A stretch of DNA of 64,000 bases from Pseudogymnoascus destructans (Eukaryota > Ascomycota > Leotiomycetes > Thelebolales > Thelebolaceae), in assembly GCF_001641265.1 (NCBI RefSeq), contig NW_020167534.1, positions 124,001-188,000 of the forward strand, in the 5' to 3' direction. How positions within the stretch are numbered: position 1 is the first letter of the stretch; the number at the start of each line of letters is the position of its first letter. The notes beneath the pieces are model-generated. The model saw only the letters and a program-made list of their open reading frames with translations. It did no database searches and was not told where the DNA came from. Made by a program: the position numbers and the translations under genes. Shown here in pieces: positions 1-9,829 of the stretch.

Positions 1-987
1 CAACAATCTCAACGCCTCCAAGGTATTGTTTACTCCAGACGGTTGTGTTAAAATAGGTATGCCAGCAGTGCCAGCCTTGCGATAAGGACTAACTATGTAG
101 CATTTTTGGACGATTATCAAGCCTCGGCATCAACCCGCGCCCGTCCATTAGGCATCATTGCAATATATATGATGCAACAAGGAATACCTACAGGGCCAGG
201 GCAACGCGCTCATTCTCGGACATCCAGAGCTGTGGTCAGCGGAAGCTGCAAACTTCTTGTCGGTGGCATCTTGGGGAAGCCTACAAGACCTAAAGAACGT
301 AAGATACTCAGGGTCCGTCAGTGGCCTATGCTAAATTATCCATAAGAACAAATTTCTAACATGTTCATCACCGACGGTTATGATCCCACATGTAGAGTGT
401 GCCCGGTGGGGAACAGTCGAGTGGTATATAGGGGAGAAAGCGGACGGGAGTCAATCCCAACTGACACAAGATACACCTGTGAGACAGGGTCCGACTTGTC
501 TTTTTCGTGAAAGATACAACTTTGCCTTCACATCAAAGTACGATAGCAGAGTATATGAGTTGATTATGTTAAAATCTAGATAACAATTTGAAGGCAATAG
601 CAAGCAAAACAAAACATAACTCGATGTCAACCACCTTGCAATTATGCGAGACAGGGTCCGACTTGTCTTTTTCGTGAAAGATACAACTTTGCCTTCACAT
701 CAAAGTACGATCTGCTTTACCTCTGTCGGTGATACTGTAAATTACCATGGCCAGACAAGCTTTGCAGTTTTTATCAAGTCTGAGCGAAACATAAAGAAGA
801 GATTGAAATCATTATCGGATTGAGAACCTGTACGGCTTATTAGTCTTTAGTGTAAGAGAACTGTCCATGCTAACTTACCGCAAGAAGTCCATGCCATTTC
901 TGCAGCGCGAATATTGTGGCCGATGATTCAGGAACGAGACGAGAAAATTCTCAAGCAAAAGCGACGTTTTCTTCTTCTGACCACTCC
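1..987. other. Gene-poor stretch with a direct repeat
   Basis: No ORF here has splice structure, domain resemblance or a convincing start. The only structure I see is the 64 bp direct repeat listed separately. The short plus-strand frames (106..345, 380..583) have no recognisable protein features. Confidence 0.5.
481..711. repeat. 64 bp perfect direct repeat, two copies
   Basis: Copies at 481..544 and 648..711 are identical over 64 bases and separated by 103 bp. Both begin at GAGACAGGGT and end at AGTACGAT. The flanks differ, so this is a local duplication or two ends of a lost insertion. No coding role is seen. Confidence 0.9.
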
Positions 988-1755
988 TCAGACAAGACAT
1001 GACCACGCCAGATAGGGGTATGTTCTTCTGCGAATATTGTAGTGCACGAAAGCAGAGCGTGATATTCCTCTGGTAGGTGGGAAAGTATAAAAAAAGCCAC
1101 AGTTGGCATCAGGTATTCCAGAGAGTAGTCGCTTAATCTGCTGCAAGGGAGCCACCTTGATCCCGTTGAGTGTCCTCTTGTCATTTTCAATGGTTATAAA
1201 ATCAATTCCAGGCAAAGTTCCCTCGCTCGCATGACGTGGTTGTTCTTCTAACATATACCTAGCAGCAAGCTTCCACATGTCAGATTCTCTATCATCGTCA
1301 ATGAAAAGATAGCCCGCTTGCATAGTTGACAAAGAGCTGGCAACAAGCTTCCACATGACAACTGCGTCCTTGTCATTCTCAGACTCTTCGGCCGCTGGCA
1401 TAGTCGGCAAAGAGCTGGCGGCACAATCCAATTTGCCAACTTCGGCTTTCCCTCGCTCGGGCGTTGAGTTGATCGAATCTGGTTGGGACGGGTGCGAATC
1501 GAGACGGGTAGGAGTGCCTTGTGAGATCGGACTCTGATCGACGTTATCACGCCATTCTTCACATCTTAACTTTGCACACTCTTGGCATTTTCCATCCTGA
1601 GGCATCTGCTGCCCACACGTCGTACATATCCTGCAGTCATTGCATCTGCCCATGTGGAATATTCTCATTCCACAAGATGTGCATCGCTCGGATATCAATA
1701 TTTCTTTCATAACCCGTCGACCCTCCCTTATACACTTCTCCGTCGCTCTCTCCAC
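988..1755 (-). CDS. Hypothetical protein with paired CxxC zinc-ribbon motifs
   Basis: A 255-codon single-exon ORF; a second Met at codon 16 (1710) is an equally good start. Just after it come closely spaced CxxC pairs (CTSC, CNDC, CTTC, CQEC) within about 35 residues, the pattern of a double zinc ribbon that would bind two metal ions. The middle is low-complexity and contains a repeated MWKLVASS / MWKLAARY block, a sign of internal duplication. The C-terminal third has no feature I recognise. The gene lies alone in a gene-poor stretch. The CxxC pairs are visible in the sequence; metal binding is inference, and no function can be named. It could be a small regulatory protein or a degenerating fragment. 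Confidence 0.45.
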   Translation of the reverse strand: MERATEKCIREGRRVMKEILISERCTSCGMRIFHMGRCNDCRICTTCGQQMPQDGKCQECAKLRCEEWRDNVDQSPISQGTPTRLDSHPSQPDSINSTPERGKAEVGKLDCAASSLPTMPAAEESENDKDAVVMWKLVASSLSTMQAGYLFIDDDRESDMWKLAARYMLEEQPRHASEGTLPGIDFITIENDKRTLNGIKVAPLQQIKRLLSGIPDANCGFFYTFPPTRGISRSAFVHYNIRRRTYPYLAWSCLV

Positions 1756-2635
1756 TTCATGAATCTCCTCAACATACGGTTTACTTACACATTGGGGTTA
1801 TGGGGTTTCTACCCAGAACAGTTTGACTGGAAGCTCTTTAAAATGGGAAGGCTGTTAGTTGCCCTTGATGTTACTGGATATCATGATATGAATTGTGGAC
1901 TTTGGAATTGCATCATCCTCTATGTGCTTGCCAATACTGCAACACCATGTAGCATTTCTATACTACACGCTGGAAGAACACCGTTGTGTCCTTACTCGTC
2001 GCACCAGGTCCCCACTTCCAGAGCCGAAAGCCACTGGCAACATCATAAATCGGGTCCAGACAGCGAGTTGGTTACGAATCTCGCCAGCACCAGAAGCAAA
2101 GGCTGGACATGTTGCCAATGTGGCGAACGAGGAAATCGGCTCGAAGCATGTGTCGGGCCACCAGGGGGGGGTTTGGTCAGTGCGCTCATGGAGTTTGTTC
2201 CGCCGCCTGTCGGTATTCCTAGTAAGGCCACCCTTTGACCTTCAGGTCATTTCAATAAGGAAGAAATCTTCTAACTCTTTGCAAGGCTATTTCGAATACT
2301 TGGTGGTGGAGTAATGTCCGTCGCGGTGGGCTGCAGTTCGGTGGAGAGATTTGGTGTGGATATCCGTTGCGATGCGAGCGATGTGGATACAGGCCGTAGG
2401 TTATTTCAGCACGTGCTCTGACGAAACTTGAAATGCATTACCGAATCTTCCACAACAAAGAAGGTAAGCTGCCATGCACAGCTGTCAGCATGGAACAACG
2501 AGCACAAAATTAAGCAATGATATGGACTAAATTATGCCATAAGGTTGCGGAAAGATGGTGGTGTGTCGTGAGTTTGAACGTCATTCCTTGTTTAAATCAC
2601 GTGAGTCTCATAAATGTAGTCACTTTAGTCGGCGG
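1756..2635. other. Intergenic stretch, no supported gene
   Basis: Overlapping plus-strand frames (1582..2238, 1895..2314) lack splice signals, domains or biased composition. A G run lies near 2164. I see nothing annotatable. Confidence 0.5.
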
Positions 2636-2960
2636 AACGTTTATCTGTCCGGGTTGCAACTCGCAACTCGGACGTACAACAGAAAATATGTTAATGGGCT
2701 ATCGAAATGCATCGAGAAGGACATAACTATGACAGCTTCTGAGAAACGTCAGTGGATAGAAGGGAAAGGTAAAGGCAAGCGCCTATTTTCCCCAGAATTA
2801 GGTGGCTCATACGAGGTGTTTAACGTGAGGCCACTACCGGAGGAGATAGCGATATACTGCACGCAGGATGTAAGATTCATGCCAAAGCTGTGGAAACACT
2901 ACTTCAACAAGCCTGCTTGGGCAAGGAAAGTGGAGGTTGCGACAAAGAACCGAGTCTTGT
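2636..2960 (+). pseudogene. 3'-5' exonuclease (RNase D-like) domain fragment
   Basis: The reading frame holds a stretch strongly resembling the C-terminal half of fungal 3'-5' exonuclease domain proteins (DnaQ/RNase D-like): ELATR-type and KYVNGLSKCIEKD segments, then GGSYEVFNVRPLPEE, then YCTQDVRFMPKLW. The last block has the Asp of the third exonuclease motif. The first two motifs, which carry the other metal ligands, are absent upstream, and resemblance stops soon after NRVLFS. I read this as a 5'- and 3'-truncated copy. The frame stays open beyond the similarity (to 3196), so an expressed orphan fragment cannot be excluded. Family assignment rests on remembered motif order, not on a search. 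Confidence 0.55.
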
Positions 2961-3054
2961 TTTCGATTCAAGCAAGTCCGCAAGATCTCTATGTTTACCG
3001 TACCCCTATATTCGTTATAATCATACAAAGTGAGTGCAGGATGAGCAAACATAC

Positions 3055-3225
3055 TTTCATGAACTCTCTTCCAATCTCAAGACAAATACGAGGTATTTCG
3101 AATTCTGTAAATTTATCGCGCTTCACTATGACCCCCAACTTTCCCGGTATTAAATCAGCAGCCTGCAGGGCTAACTCCGCAGGAATCGCATTTTGAATAA
3201 TTGCGTAGCCAGTGACGTTTGCCAT
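3055..3225 (-). pseudogene. Short coding-like exon, unassigned
   Basis: An ATG-initiated 57-codon stretch ends at a consensus donor (AAA|GTATGT at 3054). It has a plausible amphipathic protein sequence (IVKRDKFTEFEIPRIC). No second exon could be found, because downstream on this strand lies the antisense of the exonuclease fragment. Probably the first exon of a lost gene; not recognised. Confidence 0.25.
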
Positions 3226-4573
3226 CGTGTGTGGAATAGAGGTTCTGCTGTTTTGAGGGTGGGGTCGTGTACTGTCTATTCCCGCAATCCTGTAGTAGGG
3301 TTACGAAAGCTGGCCAAGGCTGCTTCAGAGGAGATGTGCCAGTCCTTGATCCTGATGCCGGTAGACACTTTGAGAAGTAGAGATCTTGCGGAGTTGATAA
3401 AAGCGTAGGGGACAACGCCTGTGAAGTACATTCTGTTTACAGTTCGTGCGCTAAATGGGTAATGATTTTGGCCCGCACTTCTTTTGAAGCCTAACCAAAA
3501 GCGTCGCGGTTATCCGGTATCGCGTCTGTCACATGAGGCGCCAGCCCAACGTTATCATGCCTAAATCCTTTATCCAAGTATTCATTCATTTATATTATTT
3601 CCCCCCCCAGGTTCTGGATGTCGCTTTCCTAATCAGGCAGACAAACACACTACATAATAAATTAATGGCTTCCCATTAGTCGCACGTTGAGCTGGAGAGG
3701 TTGCAAACACGGCATCCACAAATATGAAAGTTCCAGCCTAAACAAAATTGGCGCCCGACGTGACCGTCCAGTACTCTATCACGTGCTAATGGCTCCATAT
3801 ACTATCCTCGGAAGATGTTGCAAGAAAGCAACAAAGGCAGAGCCGAAGATAAGACACTATCATACAGTTCTAGTTGGTGTAGAGTAGCTCAAAAGCTTCG
3901 TAGGTATAGTTAGTAGTGGGCCAGCACGAGTCTGTGGCGGTGCCGTTATTAAATCACGATTATTTTGGTCGAGGTACACTCATCATGTGTATTCATGCCC
4001 GGAGGGAGCCGCTAATATGTGAGCTAGGGAAGTATGCGGAGGTCGTTGACAATGTGTCCGACATGAACGGTATCTTCGAGGGACAAGGCAATTCGTGCGG
4101 ACGACAAGGAAGATAGTCTGCGGTTCGCAAACATACATGGGTCGGTGAATGAGTGCAACAACTGATCTTCATATAGCTCTTACGAAGCAAGGGGTTGAAT
4201 CAATGGCCGTTATAATAACAGGTATGGAGCATGCTTTTGATGCCTAACGCCGAGGAGGGGGGAATGGTAGATGGGATCTTGAGCGATTCATTCGTGTAGT
4301 CCTGCCTACCCTCAGCCTCGCCTGCAGCCTTGTGCCATCCAAATGGTGTGCTTATCTGTGGCTGAGTGACGCTCCACAACAGAGCCTCAAATCCCGTCGC
4401 GGTCACGGTCCACTACTTCGATTCTCCAACAGTCAGCACCCCCAACCGTGTCAAGGCCACATTGGCATCTGAAATCTTTCAGTCTTTCCCTACGACCTGC
4501 TAAATGGAGTCAACTTTAATTCCGCATACTCCCCAGCTTTCGTCGTTATCAGAGCGCTCAACGCCCTCCTGCC
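3226..4573. other. Intergenic stretch, no supported gene
   Basis: Only short frames without domains or splice structure. A C run lies near 3601. The 3' part is the promoter of the FunK1 gene. An alternative ATG at 4505 is out of frame with the kinase and stops early. Confidence 0.5.
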
Positions 4574-7039
4574 ATGGCCAACCTCTCCAGATCGGAGGTA
4601 ATCAGGAGCAAACCAATAGCGGACGGGTTGAATGTGTTTCGCCATTCATTCGACTCTCTGTGTAAGGGTCTTGGGTTATCTACTTCGGTGGAGGGGTTGC
4701 AGCACATTGGTCATGAAGGTATGTACAGTGTACTGCATAGTTTCTTTCTCTGACGGACGTAGGTCTTCAAGGTCTAGCACTTGATCTGGCATCCGCCTTG
4801 CTGGTCCTTCCTGCCTCTCGTATACTGCGCTCGAACAATGGGAACAAAAATTTCTTCGACGATCTTTTAAGACTTAATTTGGCAGTCAATAGCGACGACT
4901 TCGACATCGAACGAGTGACACCACTCTTGAAAGCGGTAATCAATAATGAATCCGACGACATCATCTGGGACAAAGCTTACGCTGCTGTAACGGAGTTCAC
5001 ACCCCCTCCTCGACCACTGCCGTTCCTGAATCAAACCCCTTGGTCCAACGCTACAAGCAGCATTGTCAACTCTTCGGAGCACAGGAAATATGTAGATGAC
5101 GTGCTGAAGGACGAGTTGGGGTCGTCGCTCTACATTGGGGTGCCTGGGTTCTACGACGCGTTCTTTGGAGACGTGGAAGAGCTGGACGCTATATCCCAGG
5201 CTGTCTTTGCACAATGTCAGGAGGGAGGGGAACCCATTTTTAGCGATGGAGGCGGCTGGCGTGACTGGCCCAACGAAGCAAAAGAGCCAGAAGTCTTGAA
5301 ATGGTTTGCAGAGAAGATCGATCAGTTTTTGGACTTCGCAACGGACCACAGAAATGTTCCACGAAGACTTTTAGCGCAACCCAACCAACCTTTGGAAGGT
5401 TCGACAGCAGAGCGCAAGCTGGACGTTGGCTTCGTTAATAGCGTAGACGCTGAGGATAATTCTAAATGTCACTGGTCCCAGATAATGGTCATAGGTGAGC
5501 TCAAAAGCAATCCGGGTAGTGATACGCTCTCGAAGACATGGCGCGACCTGGCAAGATATGCGAGAGAGGTCTTCTTCGCTCAGGACACTCGCCGCTTCGT
5601 ACTAGGCTTCACGCTCTGCGGGTCTGTCATGAGACTCTGGGAATTCGACCGGCTAGGCGGAATCGCCTCCTCTCCTTTCGACATCAACCAGGACGGATTA
5701 CAATTCGTGTCGGTGGTACTAGGATATCTCCGGATGAACAAGACACAGCTGGGTTTTGACCCCACCATACTGGAGGCAGACGGAGAAAGGTACATCGAGA
5801 TCATGCGCCACGGGCGCAAAGAGCGTCTTGTGATTGACGAGATGATGAAACGGGCAGGATGCGTTGCCGGCCGAGCGACAACCTGCTGGAAGGCACATCT
5901 TGCGGACGATGATACAAGAGCGCCTCTAGTGATAAAAGACTCGTGGCAGTATCCGGAACGAGATGAGGAAGGGGAACTGTTACGGGAAGCAACAGATAAG
6001 GAAGTGGTCAATGTTGCGAGGCATTATTGCCATGAGACGGTACACGTGGCTGGCGAGCGTGACGACGTCCGAGGCAATGTACGGAGGAATTTGGATATTT
6101 CAAAAGCAACTAACTACTTCGTCCAACGGAAAAAGGCAGAAGGCTCGATGTTGCCTCCCAAACCGTCTGGCATGGATTCCAGCCGAAGGGGCCGATCAAC
6201 CGCTGATACTATCAACCGAAAGAGGTCATCTAGTTCACTCAACGCGCCCCTACCACCAAAGAAGCGCACTTGGTCCAGCTCCCCAACAAAAAAGGAGCAA
6301 ACTCCTTCGACACATAACCGAATCCGCCGTCGCGTCATCGTCCGCGACTACGGCACACCTATATACAAGGCAAGCTCGTGTGTCGCCATGGTTGCTGCGT
6401 TGGAGGGTTGCATTGAAGGTAGGAGATTTGCAGAGGTAAACAGTACATCGGCTGACCAAAGTAGGATACGAGTCTCTACACGGCCGGGCTAGCATGCTCC
6501 AGCGCGACGTGTCGATTGGAAACCTTATGATGAATGAGGATGTCGATAACCCTTCCTGGCCCTCATTCCTTATCGATCTCGACCTTGCAATTAGATCGGA
6601 GCGTGAGCAGCCTTCCGGAGCTCGAAGCAAGACCGGCACGAGGGCATTCATGGCCATTGGGGTACTCCTTGGTGAGAAACATTCGTTCATGCACGATCTA
6701 GAATCGTTCTTCTGGGTACTCTTGTGGATTTGCATTCACTATAATGGGCCGGCTGAGAAACCGACAGTTGTCCATAGATTTGACAAATGGAACTTTTCAG
6801 AGACAGAAGAGTTGGCTGAGTCCAAGAAAGGGGCAGTGGTCCATGAAGGAGATTTTAAGAGGATGGTGGAGGAGAACATTAGGCCATACTACAAGTCACT
6901 TCAGCCTTGGCTGAATCGATTACGAAAGGTGGTATTTCCAAACGGCGGGAGATGGGAAAAGGAAGATAGAGGCCTATATTCTCGGATGAAGGAGGTTCTC
7001 CGTGAAGCACAGAGGGACTTGAATGTAGCAGCAGAATAG
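4574..7039 (+). CDS. FunK1-type fungal protein kinase
   Basis: Three exons, 4574..4718, 4763..6418 and 6465..7039, give 791 residues. Both introns (44 and 46 bp) have GT..AG ends and a CTGAC branch site. The fungal kinase-like family is a divergent kinase clan expanded in filamentous fungi. Visible kinase elements are an LVIKDSW segment with the likely ATP-anchoring Lys (about residue 438), LHGRASMLQRDVSIGN (catalytic Asp, about 615) and LIDLDLA in the DFG position (about 640). Between Lys and catalytic loop is a basic Ser-rich insert. The N-terminal PD-(D/E)xK-like region (GELKSNPGS) is also usual for the family. No stop or frameshift is seen, unlike several neighbours. Substrate unknown. 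The start at 4574 is chosen because it joins the long exon in phase through intron 1. Confidence 0.8.
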
Positions 7040-7230
7040 GTACCACAATATATAAGTGCTCTCTTGAATATTGTTTCTGTGCATGATGCGCTATGTTTCA
7101 CGATACACAACGTTGGCTAGAGATACCTCAACTTCTGCTGATGTACTTGGAGGATCAAACCTTCTGGGCCAGCAGTCAAATGAAAATGGTGTCAAAAGAG
7201 CCTTGATGGGCAGTGGGTCTGTTTTTAAAC

Positions 7231-9433
7231 TCAATCTATTTTTGGAGTTCGTACCCCTGTCGCGGCCCTGTTCGCTTGCGGGAGCAAGGACAGTGCGCAC
7301 CTTCCCCATATAAGCACAGTGGTCACCTCTTCTCTGATTCCTTTCTGCATTCTTTCGGCTCTGGCTTTTGCTGCTGCCTCTTTCTGCTGCAGGGCGATCT
7401 GCTGATTGACGGCTCTTTTGCGCTTTGCAAGTTCAATGTCTTCACCCATCTTGGCGAAGTTAATGTCTTTCCGTCGCTCTGCTGACCTTTGTTGCTCTAT
7501 TACAGATTCAATGTTCTTCTTTTCCTCAGCCGACAGGCTCTCTAGTGGATCTCACTCACGCATCGTTTCTGATAGATCTGAAGGCGATGCAATAGCTTGC
7601 GAGTCGCTATCCACGTCCCAGAAATTGCGGAATAAACGGTCCAACTGAGGGAGAAATTAGTTACATTGATAACATATATAGGGGAAGAGATTGGACTTAC
7701 GGAGCTACCGTACGCTTCCTCAAGGTATTCGTTTCCTAATCGCCGCAAAGTTTCTAGGACGTCTAATGTACTCCTTGCGTAGCGTCTTATAGTTGATGCA
7801 CTAACTTCTTCGCGATGGACGGCCGCATTTCGAAGCTGACGAAGCTCATGAAGCTCTTCGCGAAATCTTTCCAGCTCTTTCCCGCATATACCAGCTTTCT
7901 TAAGATAACTCTTGTGATGGAAGCAATAGTACCCTTTGATCATTTCAGAGAGGCGAGTAAGCTCTGCCGCTTCATAGCATGGCCAGTGGCATCCAACGAT
8001 AATTTGCGGAGCGTTTACTCGACAAAAGTTGAATAAGAAAAACTCTAGATTATGTTGCCATCGACATAGGAGTCGATATGAATTGAGGAATCTACTAGTC
8101 AGTGTTTTGAATCCTTACATGACTGAAGAATCTTACTTTTCGGATGCTTCCTTTGCAGCGTCAGCCTTGGTATCTTGAACAAGCGGCGAAGATATCGAGG
8201 AAGGATGTCAATCAAAGCTTTTCAATGTGGTAGTACACGTCAATGTCAATCAAATTGTATAAGCGTTACAGAAACTATTTGTTATTAAAGAGTTTTCATG
8301 GTAGAATAGCTTTATGCTATCAAATTAGAGGATTTTATACTTCCTGGGGGACGATCTACTTTGTCTGAACCACCTGATTGAAGCTTTGCACAGTCGCATT
8401 ATGACGACGTCATGGTGATGCACTCAAGATATCTGTAAATTACGTCATCCAAGTCTCCAAAGGAGCGGATCAGATGTTGAGGAGGATACTTTTGATACTT
8501 ACATCACTTGATTGATATTAGCGACGAATGAAAGGGATATTTACTGTCGCAGCTCAATCTCGCACCCTTCTATGAGTGGAATTACAGGTAAGTCCGAGCT
8601 TCGAGGGTTTGCCATCATAGTGTCTGTGGTGGATCAATGGGTGGTCCCGCCACCAGGGTCCGCGATAAGATGCGGGGTCGAGGCTATCAACAGGGGCTGG
8701 CCGCCTTTATTCTGCCTTCTCAAGCCTCCTTCCAGATCCCCCCCGCCGAATGGGAAATCAACCACAGATGGTTATGATGGGTAGTGCACTTACGTCTTCC
8801 GGTCGTTTAACATCACCATCAACAATAATAATCTCAGTAACCGGAATATCGAAGATAGGGCGATATTGGCATTGATAGCTAGAACCTAGACAAGATATGA
8901 TGCAAATCCGCCTAGATATAGCGACCATATCAACAATTACCACGAAGCCATAATCATATCAGGCACATGCGTCTTCTATCATTAAGTGAGAGGAGAGTGA
9001 CATGGACGCACGAGTTGGAAGCACCAAGCATAATATTCAAATTGCACTTGACAGTTCTAATACCCTCCTGTAGCCCCTCTAAATTGATTTGTTCTTTCCG
9101 CCAGGCGTTGGCGCCAACGAGGGGAATCTTTGTTTTCCGAAAGATGGTGGCCAGTCGGTTAATAATGCTTTTGAGCTCGATCAATTTGGTCCTTGCCTGA
9201 TTCAAGAGATGTGGAATGGTCGACTGGTTGCCATCCGGCAGGCAGGCCCGGTCCTCGACGAGTGATGCCAGTTGGTAGAGGACAAGCTCGAGATCAGCGA
9301 CCTCGTTGTTCAGCGCATGGAGTCGCCCAGGCAAGCTTCGACAGAGCGACCGCAATTCGGCAAAGGCGGCACATGTTTGGGCAGCAAGAGTCGCTATGGC
9401 TATGGCGCCGGCGGTAATGGAGAGTGGATCCAT
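7231..9433 (-). CDS. HeLo-like N-terminal domain protein with HEPN-like region (structure partly resolved)
   Basis: The first exon starts at MDPLSITAGAIAIATLA (9433) and matches the fungal HeLo-like domain found at the N-terminus of STAND/NLR proteins, which act in non-self recognition and cell death. It ends at a GTGCGT donor after MLGASNS. A second exon probably runs about 8944..8793 (RPIFDIPVTEIIIVDGD) up to a GTAAGT. Later exons read from about 8096 to 7231 through a good intron near 7647..7699. They hold a helical segment with LRQLRNAAVH (7815..7832), an R-x4-H motif like HEPN domains, then a Lys/Glu/Ala coiled coil. Exons between 8790 and 8140 could not be joined, so this could be two genes or one decayed gene. 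An in-frame TGA at 7552 is avoided by a 63-nt GTGAGT..TAG intron. Confidence 0.5.
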
Positions 9434-9829
9434 CAAAGATTGCAAAGCTATAAGGGTCTCGCCGGCCTTTATGTACTATTCGACGGATCTAAACTATAAA
9501 AGGCGCAAAAAGCAACGCAATAACAGAAAGAATGGTAAGGGCCGTACCCAACCCATGGGGATGGGATGCCTCTCCAGCTTCGCCTGTATTTGTGATGTGA
9601 TGAGCCTAACTGAATGGTCTCGCGGAGGTGGCACAATGCGCCACCAATCAAATCGTCAGCATTAGCGCCGGGACGTTCGCTCCATGAAACGCCAACGACG
9701 GATCGCCCCGCACCGTGATCCCGAACCCGCTGAGGCACCCACCCGCAAGCTTTTCCTACCCATAGCCGTCTCAAGACATATAGCCACATCTACATTGCAC
9801 CAATTTATTTCTTAGCCCATGAAGCCGCG
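9434..9829. promoter_or_regulatory. Divergent promoter, HeLo-like gene / GDE1-like gene
   Basis: About 400 bp separate the two outward-facing starts. I see no defined site in it beyond AT-rich patches; the antisense frames here have no domain features. Confidence 0.4.

Noticed and set aside
1582..2238. 218-codon plus-strand frame, partly overlapping the zinc-ribbon ORF
   Set aside because: No domain, no splice structure, and its first part is antisense to the CxxC-coding region, which has the more convincing pattern.
7552..7554. In-frame TGA read as selenocysteine or simple pseudogene stop
   Set aside because: A phase-neutral intron with a good GTGAGT donor removes it, a simpler reading; no selenocysteine insertion element is expected in these fungi.
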